This document shows positions 9,210-18,916 of a stretch of 64,000 nucleotides of DNA, piece by piece. Numbering within the stretch: position 1 is the stretch's first letter; each line of letters starts with the position of its first letter. The notes below the pieces were generated by a model. The model saw only the letters and a list, made by a program, of their open reading frames with translations. It was not told the DNA's origin and made no database searches. The DNA lies in assembly GCA_037355855.1 (NCBI GenBank), contig CM074759.1:3782001-3846000 (forward strand). The letters run 5' to 3'. A program made the translations under genes and the position numbers. Source of the DNA: Pseudo-nitzschia pungens (lineage: Eukaryota; Bacillariophyta; Bacillariophyceae; Bacillariales; Bacillariaceae).

Positions 9210-12017
9210 CTCACCAGGTGTTGAGGAATCAGAGCCAGCACAAAACAAATCTGTGTCATCCACAAAAGCAAAGCCCACAAGTGAAACCAGCTGCAAGGAC
9301 AGGGAAGTGACAAGGTGGACACCATGCCCTGCCTGTTGCATCATCCGGAAGACAATTGTAGAAACCAAAGCCCAGAGAGTGGGACCAATACCATTGCCTT
9401 GGCCACAACCACTGAGAGGAACAGGTTCATCACCATACACAGGGCCTGACCGACCAAAACCAGTTTTGATGTGGTGCTTGGCATGTTGCAGAGTAGACAG
9501 GAGAACCTCACACACATGTGCAGGAACGCCAAAGCTCTGGAGAGTGAGACCAGCAATGGGATGGGAGATGCTATCATAACAGCCCTTGGTATCATTCATT
9601 GCAACAGCACCAGATCTGCGCTTCTGCCGCAGCACATTACAGATGAGCTTCTTGTTCAGGCAGGTGTTGATGGCCTTGTGGTGTTTCCTGCTACCATGTT
9701 GATCAGCAGCCACTGCCTTGGCACATTCAGCATGGGCAAGAATGCGTCTGCCAATCATCTTGTTGTTGATCTGGAACTCAGGAGACATCAACTGGATAAG
9801 CCTCATCTTGTCCACCCTATATTCCCCAGGTTTCTTGAAGATCTCCACATCAGTGATGACCTGCCAAGCAGAAGGAGAGAAGCCAACAATCAATGGGACT
9901 GATCTCATGAGAGTGTCAAACTGGTTCAGCTGTGGATCAAGGGCAAAAGCTTTGTGGTGTGCAAAACTCAAACAAGAAGGTTCACTGGCTGTGCGTTCCC
10001 TCTGGCGTTTCCAGGCAGCAGCATTGTCAACTGGGCACACGGAATAGTCAAAAGGGGGCAATCTCAGGATAGAGTCAGGGACTTTGAGACAGGAAAGAAA
10101 TTCAGAAAGGTACTTGTCAGTGTCAGGAGGGGGAGTGTAGGTGCCATCAAGAACTTTGCCTAGGTAGCCAAAGTCTTGAATGAAGGAGGGAGTCATAGAA
10201 GGAGTTCCAAGACACTGTTGTTGGCGCCTGACATTGGATTCAGCCATAGCTGGAACCATAGTAGATTGGGACTCCAAGACCTGTTCAACACCATCCGGGC
10301 TAACTGCAATAGCCCTCAAGACTGCAGCCTTGTTGACACGACCCCGAATAGACCTAGCAACAAGGCCAAGCTCTCTTTGAAGCCGTTCCCTGCGCATCCT
10401 AGCACGAATCTGGGAAGCACTCTGGTTGTGAGGCTTGCCTTCAGCAAGAAGCGCATCCACCAGGCCTTGATTGAAGGAGTCTCTCCATGAGGGAGCCAAC
10501 TTTTTCACTGACCGGTACTGCTTGTAAGCTTGTTTCAGATGTAGGAGAGCACTGGAAAGATCACTGTGTTCCCCTTTGTAAAGAGAAAGCTTGCAGGCCA
10601 GCCTCTTCAGAACAGTGTGACTGGTAGACACACCCTGCCGCAACTTGACAACACGCCGCCAGAAGTCAATGGTATCACGATAGACTTGGAGCTGTGGTGA
10701 CCATGGAACCAAACCAGCTCGAGTGTGGCAGAGGTTTTGTTCAACAGAGAGCCTGAGAGAGGTGGAGGTCTCATGGAGGACTTCGTATGTGGTGATAAGA
10801 TCAGCACGCACAGAAATGTCACCAGACTGAAACTGAGCCAGCAGTTGCTCCAGCTTAGCTTGGAGAGAAAACACTCCAGCCTTGAGAAAGCTGTGCCAGA
10901 CACGCTTGAAATACCGTTGATGCAGATGAGGGTGAGAGGACCGGAGTTTGGACAGAGAGAAATGCGCAGGAGGTGGCAGATGTTTGCCCATGATGCTGCC
11001 ATTACAGACCTCAATCCAGAGCATGCGATGATCAGACTCCATACCCTGGGCACCACCAAAGGGACAATACCCAGCCCTGAGAACATCAACATTCTCAGAG
11101 ACCCAAATGGCATCAATTGGCGTTCTGGTAGTGTTTCTATTGTGGGTGGCAGGAGGAGAAGACTGACAATGAAGGGTAAGAATGGCCTCTCTGAAACCAA
11201 GAGCCTTGAGCTCAGAAGACAAGCCATCATTCCGAACATCAGCATTTTGATCAATCCCAAGAATGACCTGGTCACCTGCCCCCAGGCAAACCTGAAGGGC
11301 AGCAGTCAAATCCCTGTGAAAAAGGATGCATGGATTGGGACAGAAAAGATTCTCAGCTGCTTGAAAGTAACGGTATTGTTGATTCCAAACTGAGCCAAGA
11401 TCCCTGTCATTTTCAACAGGACAGTAGGCAGAAAACATGGTGACAGTGTATCCATCCCTGCCCTGAAACTTGACAAAGGACCACCTTCCAAGACCAGAAG
11501 GATCAGCCCCATGAGCAACCTTGTGGGAGCTAAACAGTTGGTCAATGGTAAAACCAGTGCCTCCAGGCTGAAGCCATGTGCAGTCAGAAGCCTCATGCTT
11601 GTTGTTGGCAAGATAGGAAAAGCTTGAAGGGCAGACATTCTTCATGCGCCTGTTGAAAAGGTCACAGGGAAGGAGCTTGGATTCATTCAAACAATGCTCA
11701 GCAAAAAGCGCCACACTAGCTTTGCTCTTGACACATTGACGGGAGCTGTGCCTGGACCTGGACATAAAAGCAGCTCTGCGCTGAGGCCCAATGTTTTGGA
11801 AGGTGATGATGGTGGAATTGGAGGATGGAGCTTGAGGGAAAGGATGTCCAAAACTGTCAGAATCCTTAGCAGCAAGAGAGTCTCCATGAAGAGTTAATTG
11901 GACAAAGTGAGAATCAGGGAGAGAGTCAGAGGGGGGAAGGGAAGAACCGGGAGAAGCACGGATGGGATTTGGAGTGGCAGGCATCCCATCAAACCTCACA
12001 CCAGAAATCCTAACCAT
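9210..12017 (-). CDS. LINE ORF2, N-terminal part: APE endonuclease and reverse transcriptase
   Basis: Seen: ATG at 12017 overlaps the ORF1 stop in the octamer ATGGTTAG, which favours this start over one 22 codons upstream that would lie inside ORF1. The first ~280 residues are an exonuclease/endonuclease/phosphatase domain (ITFQNIG, PIDAIWVSE, ESDHRMLWIE). RT follows, with motif A (AVAMNDTKGCYDSI), motif B (GCGQGNGIGPTL) and motif C (FAFVDDTDLF, FVDD). The frame runs into the gypsy LTR after STPGE and continues in frame at 2414 if the gypsy element is removed. Known of the family: the endonuclease nicks DNA and RT copies the element RNA at the nick. There are no lesions in this half. Confidence 0.92.
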
Positions 12018-13335
12018 GATCAGAAGGAAACCGAGTCTGTCGCACGGTAGAAAAAGTTGCCGGAGCTGACTTGGTAGATGCATTGGTATGGCTCAAATCA
12101 CTGACACTAGCATCAGTGGTAGGAGAAAAGGCAATGGCAGCCACACCAACCTGCAAAGAAGAGGCCACATCATCCCCAACACCAGGTTTGTCTACAGGCT
12201 GGCCAGCATGAGCCCCATCAGGGGAAGCACCAGGCAAAGAGATAGAGGGAGATGCACCATCTGCAGAACCCTGAGTAGTTGTAGCCTGAGCAGCAGTAGT
12301 TGTAGCCTGAGCGGCAGTGAGGTTAGAGGTACCAGTGGCTAGAGTAGCCATGGATTGGGAATCATCATAGCCACAACCAGCACTGTCATCACGTGCCTGG
12401 AGGTTGAAGTGCAAATCCAGATCAAATGTAAGGTCTGGAGCAAGGTCAACTGACAAATCATCATCAACAAGTTCCCAATCCCTGACAGGATTTGGATCAG
12501 GGGCTCTGGAGTTGTCCAGGCTGATGTTCTTTCGGATAACAGAAATAGGAAAGGCTTGAAACCTGGGATGGGTCTGAAGCAATGCATTGTAGTGATCAAG
12601 ATCAAAACTCTGCATGTAAGATCCAAGGAGGAAACCACAGGTGACAATAACTGGAGCCTGGATGTGATCATACTTCAAGTCCATGTCACGATCCCTGAGT
12701 CTCTGAAGCAAAGGGGTAGACAGGAGAGTCTTCAAAGAAACGCTGTGCCCAACAAAGAACCTTAAATGGGGAGCAGTTCTGCTGCGAAGCCACAGCTGAG
12801 TGACATACAATTCCAAGGTTTTTCTGTCGGGGAAGGTAGACCAAAGTTTGGTGACAGGCTTGGCTTTGGGGTTGAGCCTAGCTCTGGAAGGAAAAACATA
12901 GAGCACCTGGCGCTTGTCAACTTTCCAGAGCAATTCCAGGGCTTCCTTGAGAGACTTGAGCAGTTCATCATACAGCTCTCCAGGGTGCTGAGACATGAGC
13001 CAGGGAAGGGAAAGTGTAACATATGAACTGTGAGAACACTTTGAACCTTCAGTGACATCTACTGGAGCCCTGGAATCACTAGAGCAGACCCCGCGGCGCT
13101 GGAGAAAATGCCCATCAGAAGAGGACAACACAGTGGCACCACCAAGACTAGGAAGAAAGGACACTGATCTGGAGCTGGAAGCAACACCCCCTGCTGCAGG
13201 AGCAGGAGTGGGGGGCTTCTGCTTGAAATACCAGTGGGAGCCAAGTACTTGGTTAGCTGCCAACCAAACTTTTCCTTCATTGCTGGGCAAAAGGTTGCCT
13301 TCACAGTACAAGGATTCAAAACACTCATGGGACAT
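12010..13335 (-). CDS. LINE ORF1 protein, 441 aa, function unassigned
   Basis: Seen: ATG at 13335, stop TAG at 12010-12012, overlapping the ORF2 ATG. The N-terminus is Pro/Ala/Ser-rich, residues ~100-270 look globular with basic and hydrophobic blocks (VLYVFPSRARLNPKAK, LYVTQLWLRSRTAPHL), and the last ~150 residues are acidic then Ala/Thr/Ser-rich with a short repeated AAQATTT. I recognise no RRM, zinc knuckle or coiled coil. By position it is the ORF1 of this LINE, whose usual role is binding the element RNA; that role is inferred from position only. The stop/start overlap suggests ORF2 translation by termination-reinitiation. Confidence 0.75.
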   Translation of the reverse strand: MSHECFESLYCEGNLLPSNEGKVWLAANQVLGSHWYFKQKPPTPAPAAGGVASSSRSVSFLPSLGGATVLSSSDGHFLQRRGVCSSDSRAPVDVTEGSKCSHSSYVTLSLPWLMSQHPGELYDELLKSLKEALELLWKVDKRQVLYVFPSRARLNPKAKPVTKLWSTFPDRKTLELYVTQLWLRSRTAPHLRFFVGHSVSLKTLLSTPLLQRLRDRDMDLKYDHIQAPVIVTCGFLLGSYMQSFDLDHYNALLQTHPRFQAFPISVIRKNISLDNSRAPDPNPVRDWELVDDDLSVDLAPDLTFDLDLHFNLQARDDSAGCGYDDSQSMATLATGTSNLTAAQATTTAAQATTTQGSADGASPSISLPGASPDGAHAGQPVDKPGVGDDVASSLQVGVAAIAFSPTTDASVSDLSHTNASTKSAPATFSTVRQTRFPSDHG

Positions 13336-15180
13336 CTTGGCTAAACCAATAAGATATCTCTTCAGAGCATGGCCAGAAGGTAATGGGGCTGATAGTGGCT
13401 TAATAGGTGTGTTGGCTTGGACGCTGGGAGGCTGTCAGTGTTTACCTGTATGTAGAGGTACAGCTGGGGGTAGCCTGGAAACAGGGTACAGCAGCAACAA
13501 CAAGGGCAACCTTGGTCTGGACAAGCAAAAGGTACCTGGGGATCCCAAAAATACTGGAGCACACCCACAAAGTCACCGGGGAACTCACAATTTTTGCTAA
13601 AAAACGAGCAAAATTTGTCTCACACTTGGAGCGCGAAACTCTGCGCAGAACTCAATGGGAAGCTAGTAACTTGAAAATTGTGCAAATTTGCACGGTAGCA
13701 CTGCAAATTCGAATCAGATAAGATTCGAAATGCAAAACAGCAGCTCACCGGGAAGCTAGTAGCTTGAAAACAGGGGCTTTAGTAGGAACACTTAGGGACT
13801 GGGGGATATCAATGGCAGGGCACACTTAAAAGGCTCAGGAGGGAACTTGAAGTTCAAACTCGCGAGTACTTATAAGTGGAAACAGTATCCAGGGGCAATT
13901 GGCTTGAAAACAGGAACCTTGGGCGAGGCACTTAGGGACCAGGGAAGCTGCTTGCTTGAAAACAGTCAGGAGACTCTCAAACACTTAGGGTCCAGGGAAG
14001 CTGCTTGCTTGAAAACAGGGGCTTTAGTAGGAACACTTAGGGACTGGGGGATATCAATGGCAGGGCACACTTAAAAGGCTCAGGAGGGAACTTGAAGTTC
14101 AAACTCGCGAGTACTTATAAGTGGAAACAGTATCCAGGGGCAATTGGCTTGAAAACAGGAACCTTGGGCGAGGCACTTAGGGACCAGGGAAGCTGCTTGC
14201 TTGAAAACAGTCAGGAGACTCTCAAACACTTAGGGTCCAGGGAAGCTGCTTGCTTGAAAACAGGGGCTTTAGTAGTAACACCTAGGGACCGGGGGGGGAG
14301 GCTTGTGTCTTGAAAACAGTGTCAAACTTGAAGTTCAACTTGGGGTTGCTTAATAGCGAAAACACTTAGGGATCAGGGAACTCGCAAACACTTAGGGACC
14401 AGAGAAACTGTAGTCTTGAAAACAAGGGGCGGTAGTAGCTGTAGTCTTGGAAACAAGAGTGCACTAAGTAGGAGGTACTTAGGGATCAGTTGGTCTTGGC
14501 TTGAAAACGGGTGTAGTAGGGGGAGCCTTAAGCAAAAACACTTAGGGACTAGGGGCTTGGCTAGGAAACAGGGGAGCACTTGAGTGAAAGGAACTTAAAG
14601 AGCAGGGGCTATTGGCTTGAAAACAGGGGAACTGGAAGAGGATATGCTCGCGTGAGCTTGATAGTACTTGGAAAGACTTAGGGATCAGTGAGTAGGAACC
14701 TTCTAGAAGGGGGGTTTGTATGTGTTTGACAACTTCAACTTGAAAAGACTTAGGGAACTCAGCGAGGAACCTTGAAGAATGTAGAACGTTAAGTGGGTAT
14801 CACTTAAGAGACCTGGAAACAATGTAGGGCGTTAAGTAAAGGTATACTTTAGCACCTTGGAGTTTGGGTCTTGAAAATAGCTTGAAAACAGAGTGAAAAA
14901 AAACGAGCGTGGAGACTAATCGAAGCAAAGGTAGAAGTTAGTACTGGGATTGCTGTAGAAAATTATGTGTCCTTGTTTTTTGCGTGCTGCTGAGGCTTGT
15001 TGCCGATCGATCGACCGACCGACAAGGGGGAACAAGCAACCAAAGCAACCAAAGAAAGCAAGGAACAACTGAACTAAGAGCAGAATCAAATAGGCGAGGT
15101 CTCTGTTAATAGGTGTAGTGCTTGGTGTTGTTGTTGGAGCTTTAGAAGTGAGGGAGATATCAAAGGAGAAAGTTGTGTAG
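13336..15180 (-). other. LINE 5' leader, repetitive, no gene
   Basis: No convincing coding sequence. The stretch is built from degenerate copies of short modules such as CTTGAAAACAGG and CACTTAGGGACCAGGG, which recur about twenty times between about 13750 and 14890, plus a clean 245-bp tandem duplication (13832-14320). Near 15006 there is a GATCGATCGACCGACCGAC run. As the 5' region of a LINE it should hold an internal promoter; no specific promoter element could be named. Confidence 0.6.
13832..14320. repeat. 245-bp tandem duplication in the LINE leader
   Basis: Two head-to-tail units of about 245 bp (13832-14076 and 14077-14320), nearly identical over their length, each starting GGGAACTTGAAGTTCAAACT and containing two or three internal copies of a ~55-bp submodule with GAAGCTGCTTGCTTGAAAAC. 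Confidence 0.9.
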
Positions 15181-15189
15181 AAATCTATG

Positions 15190-17572
15190 TGTTTCAAGTA
15201 CTGGAACATCGGAACGTCAGACAAAATCGCGCGTCGCAAAATTGTACCTCGCATAGGGGAAACAATCCAAAGACTGCAGAAGTTCAAGTCAGCTACGGCG
15301 CTCGACTTGTCCCAAGGGTATTACACCATTCCCATTTGCAAGGAGAGCCAAAAGATTTGCTCTACAATTTTGCCATGGGGCAAGTATGCCTACAAGCGAT
15401 TGGCAATGGAAATTGCATGCGCACCAGATATCTTCCAGTCTGTCATGATGAACCTACTGGGGGATTTGGACTATGTGCTGGTCTATATCGACGACATCCT
15501 CATCATCCAATGAGAAGGAGAGTCGGAACAGGATCACCTCGACAAGATCAATACAGTCCTCCAGAGATTGGATGATGCTGGCTTTCGAGCCAACCTACGG
15601 AAATCCTTCATGCAAAAAGAAGTGGAGTACCTCGGATTCCTATTAACAACAGAGGGCATTCAACCCCAGCCAAAGAAGCTGGAGGCGATGAAGCGCCTAG
15701 AAGCCCCCAAGAACACCAAACAACTGAAGATGTTTCTTGGCATGGTCAATTTTTACAGGGATATGTGGAAGCGCCGCTCCCACATCCTTGCCCCCCTCAA
15801 CAAGCTTGCAGGTAAAAAGGGAAAAATGAACTGGTATTGGGGCCCAGCAGAGCAGAAAGCTTTCATGGAGGTGAAGAGGATGCTCGCAGAGGAGGCAAAA
15901 CTTGCATTCCCGGACTTTACAAAACCGTTTCATCTCTACTCAGATGCCAGCGACAGGCAGCTGGGAGCAACTGTATGCCAAGATGGCAAACCCCTTGGCT
16001 TCTATACAAAGAAACTGAACTCAGCGCAGTTCAACTACACTGTCGGAGAAAAAGAACTCCTCGGCATAGTGGAAGGCCTAAAAGCGTTCAAAGGAATCCT
16101 ACGAGGACAAGATGTAATTATCCACACGGATCACCTCAATCTGCTCTATCAGCAGATGCCCACCCAAAGGATGGTCTGGTGGAGACTGCTCATGGAGGAG
16201 TTCCACCCGGTAGTCAAGCACGTTGCCGGCAAAGACAATGACGCAGCAGATGCACTGTCTCGCCTGGACATCACTGATGATCCAGCAGATACAGTGGAAT
16301 GGCTACCACCAAATAAGCCCCTCACCTACGCGGATGAGGAAGAGCATCTCCAGAAACTCCTATTCCCACTTGGAGAAGAACTGCCAGAAGAATTCCAGGG
16401 CAATAGTGCATTCCTGCTTGCCCTGGATATGATCCAGTTCTACCAACAAAAGAACACAGAGATCACAAGTGCTCTGAAAAAAAAACAACCGACTAACCAC
16501 CAAAATGGTGGAGGGTTACAGTCTAATCCACAAAGAAGGGAAGATTCTGATTCCCGACAAACTCAAGGAAAGAGTTATGGAGTGGTACCCCACGATGCTG
16601 GTCCACCCTGGAGAAAAGAGAATGGAACAGAGCGTGTGCTCAGTGTTCACCTGGAAAGGCCTGAGGAAGGATGTCCAGGATCTCTACAAACACTGCCACA
16701 CGTGCCAGATGTTCAAGAAAAGTGGCCGGAAGAAGTATGGACTGCTACCGGAAAAAGCAGCTGAGATCACCAAATGGCAGAGGGCCAATGTGGACCTCTG
16801 GGGACCTGCAACAGTCCACAACAAGAATGGTAAAGACTACCACATCCATGTTCTCACCATGGTGGACCCAGTCACCGGATGGTTTGAACTGGCTCACCTG
16901 AAGGACTCACCAAATGCCGCAGAAACTCAACGATTGTTGGACAGCACCTGGTTATCAAGATATCCTCAACCGAAAGAAATTGGATTGGATGGTGGAAGTG
17001 AGTTCAAAGCAGAGTTCCAGGAGCTCTACGACCTTATGGGAATGAAAAGAAAGCCCAGTGGGGCTTGGAACCCCCAATCCAATGCTGTATTGGAGAGGAT
17101 CCACCAAGTACTGAAGGATTGCCTGCTGTCCTTTAACCTGGAGAACAGAGACCTCCACGAGAAGGATCCCTTGGAGGAATTCACCACCAAGGCAGCATAT
17201 GCTATCAGAAGCGCCATCCACACCACTCTGGGGTACTCTCCAGCACAACTGGTGTTTGGAAGGGACATGTTTATGCCCGCGAACTTCCCAGTGGACTGGG
17301 AAGCAATCCAAGCAAGGAAGCAGAAAAGCATCCACAAGAGCAATATCAGGGAGAACCAAAAGAGGATCCCCCATGCCTATACGGAAGGAGACTATGTCAC
17401 CCTGGAAAGGAAGGGCATTATTCCAAAATTATCCTTCCCACGGTAAGGACCTTACAAAGTGATCAAGGCCCATGACAATGGAACTGTAACTATTGAAACT
17501 GCTCCCTTTGTAACCGACCGGGTTAATATCAGGAGAGTCCATCCCTATTATTGCAGGGATAGCATTAAATTG
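15190..17572 (+). pseudogene. Decayed gypsy pol (RT, RNase H, integrase), 5'-truncated
   Basis: Seen: RT from PRIGETIQRL through ALDLSQGYY, CAPDIFQSVM and VYIDDILII; RNase H (HLYSDASDRQLG, IHTDHLNLLY); integrase HHCC (HPGEKRM...CHTCQMF), core (VDLWGP, LDGGSEF, NAVLERIH) and the end of pol at 17572. Lesions: in-frame TGA at 15511, a frame change at the A-run near 16478-16486 that moves from the RNase H frame to the integrase frame, and TAA at 17444. The 5' part of pol and gag are missing, cut by the LINE boundary near 15180. It is a different gypsy lineage from the other copies here, judged by its motif wording. No LTR is confirmed, although a PPT-like purine stretch sits near 17590. Confidence 0.9.
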
Positions 17573-17764
17573 TAACAGTGCCATGGAGGAGCATGCCGTG
17601 CACGGGAATGCAGTCACGAGTCCATCCGGGACTGGGAATAAAAATACGATTAGCGAGTCTCCGGATCGCTGATTTGGAGACTGCTGATATCGATAGCAGA
17701 TAGGCTAACTGATAGAGCTCACAATTTGCATATCACTACTATTCTAATCACTAGTAGACCCGGG
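17573..17764 (+). other. Downstream flank of decayed gypsy, possible LTR remnant
   Basis: Follows the end of the degenerate pol. A purine-rich stretch (ATGGAGGAGCATG) near 17582 could be a polypurine tract, and sequence from about 17595 could be the start of a 3' LTR, but no second copy exists in the window to confirm it. No coding sequence. Confidence 0.35.
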
Positions 17765-18212
17765 GTATGGCAATAACTATGCGTCTAAAATCTTTTTTAG
17801 ACACATAACTATGCATGTAAAAGCATAATGCGTCTAATATTAGAGTTTTAGACCCATAACTATGCATCTGGTACTAATGTGTGTAACTTGGGTCGTGTCA
17901 CGATTTTGAGAATGACTCACAATTATGCGTCTAAAACTTGTACCAGGATACGTAATATTCTACAGGACAATGCGTCTAAAAAAATTTTCAGACGCATAAG
18001 TATTGGTCTAAAACGTGTGCTAGCATGCGTAAAATTATTATTCGGGACAATGCATTTAGATGCATAACTATGCGTCTAAAAAAAGATTAGGCGCACAATG
18101 CGTCTAATTTTAGACACAAGACGCACAATAATGGGCCTAAAAACTTTTTTAGACGCATAGTTATGCGTCTAAAAATATTTTAGACGCATAGTTATGCGTC
18201 TAAAGTTAACGG
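17765..18212. repeat. Cluster of short inverted repeats built on TATGCGTCTAAAA
   Basis: About a dozen degenerate copies of ATAACTATGCGTCTAAAA occur in both orientations over 450 bp, many as back-to-back palindromes such as TTTTAGACGCATAGTTATGC at 18148 and again at 18178. No coding capacity. It resembles a MITE or fold-back element, but no clear target-site duplication was found. Confidence 0.75.
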
Positions 18213-18916
18213 TCACTAACGTTTATTAACGGCTTGTTTTTTACAGACACGAGTCCCACTCAACGGAAACTTGGATTGGAACCGAACTTTGCATGCGCGC
18301 AGGCCTCAAAAATCGCGCGAAAATAAAAACCATCGGATGGCCCTGTCTATCGTACGGTAACCTTAACCGGTAACCTTAGGGTATGTAGCGATGACCGGAA
18401 AATTTGAGAGGAGCTGCGGGCAGAGACGCCGGGAGTTTTTTAATTTTTTTTTCCCGTTCTACGTCATCCAACGGAATGAAATCGTCACTCACAACAAGTG
18501 CTTTAACCACCAATCGATACGATCTCAAAAAATGCTGAACGCATTGGGGTTTCGTTGTCGGGGGTCGTATTATTCGCCTCTCCTCTTTCGTGTTGCTGTA
18601 CGTACTATTACCGTAGTAACTATTGTAGTAACTTGGCGCCAACATAATAAATAATAATAATACTACTGTTCACGTTATTAAAAAGTGTTGTTTTTTTAAT
18701 TTTGTACCCGTTCCCGTAGTGGTACGTGTATCAACTATCAACCTTTCTGTTCGCTTCTACTTTTCTTTTCCATCTTGTTCCAAGGAGTTCACAGTCGACC
18801 ACTTTGGCATTGTTTGTCTTATGGTCCCTACGAGTACTCGAACGATAGTCGTCTCAGCTTAAATCTTGAAGTTCACACATAGCAATCCGTAGCAAAGAAG
18901 TCAACAACATTCGGAT
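18213..18916. other. Upstream region of the helicase gene
   Basis: AT-rich with several homopolymer runs and no open reading frame worth reporting. It should contain the promoter and 5' UTR of the gene that starts at 18917. No TATA box or initiator could be assigned with confidence. Confidence 0.5.

Larger units (their letters stand above)
1..15180 (-). mobile_element. LINE (APE-type non-LTR retrotransposon), copy 1, split by a gypsy insertion
   Basis: Seen: on the minus strand, a repetitive leader (15180-13336), ORF1 (13335-12010), ORF2 with endonuclease and reverse transcriptase (12017-9210), then the rest of ORF2 (2414 to the window edge) with RT thumb, RNase H and a zinc-binding motif. 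The two halves of ORF2 are separated by a gypsy element at 2420-9209 flanked by CTCAC on both sides; removing it with one CTCAC joins the halves in frame. The 3' end lies outside the window, but copies at 55747-58391 and 62909-63810 show the family's 3' terminus. The 5' boundary near 15180 is approximate, placed where sequence resembling a gypsy pol begins. Domain order matches RNase H-bearing LINE clades such as I or Tad; the exact clade is not assigned. Confidence 0.9.
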
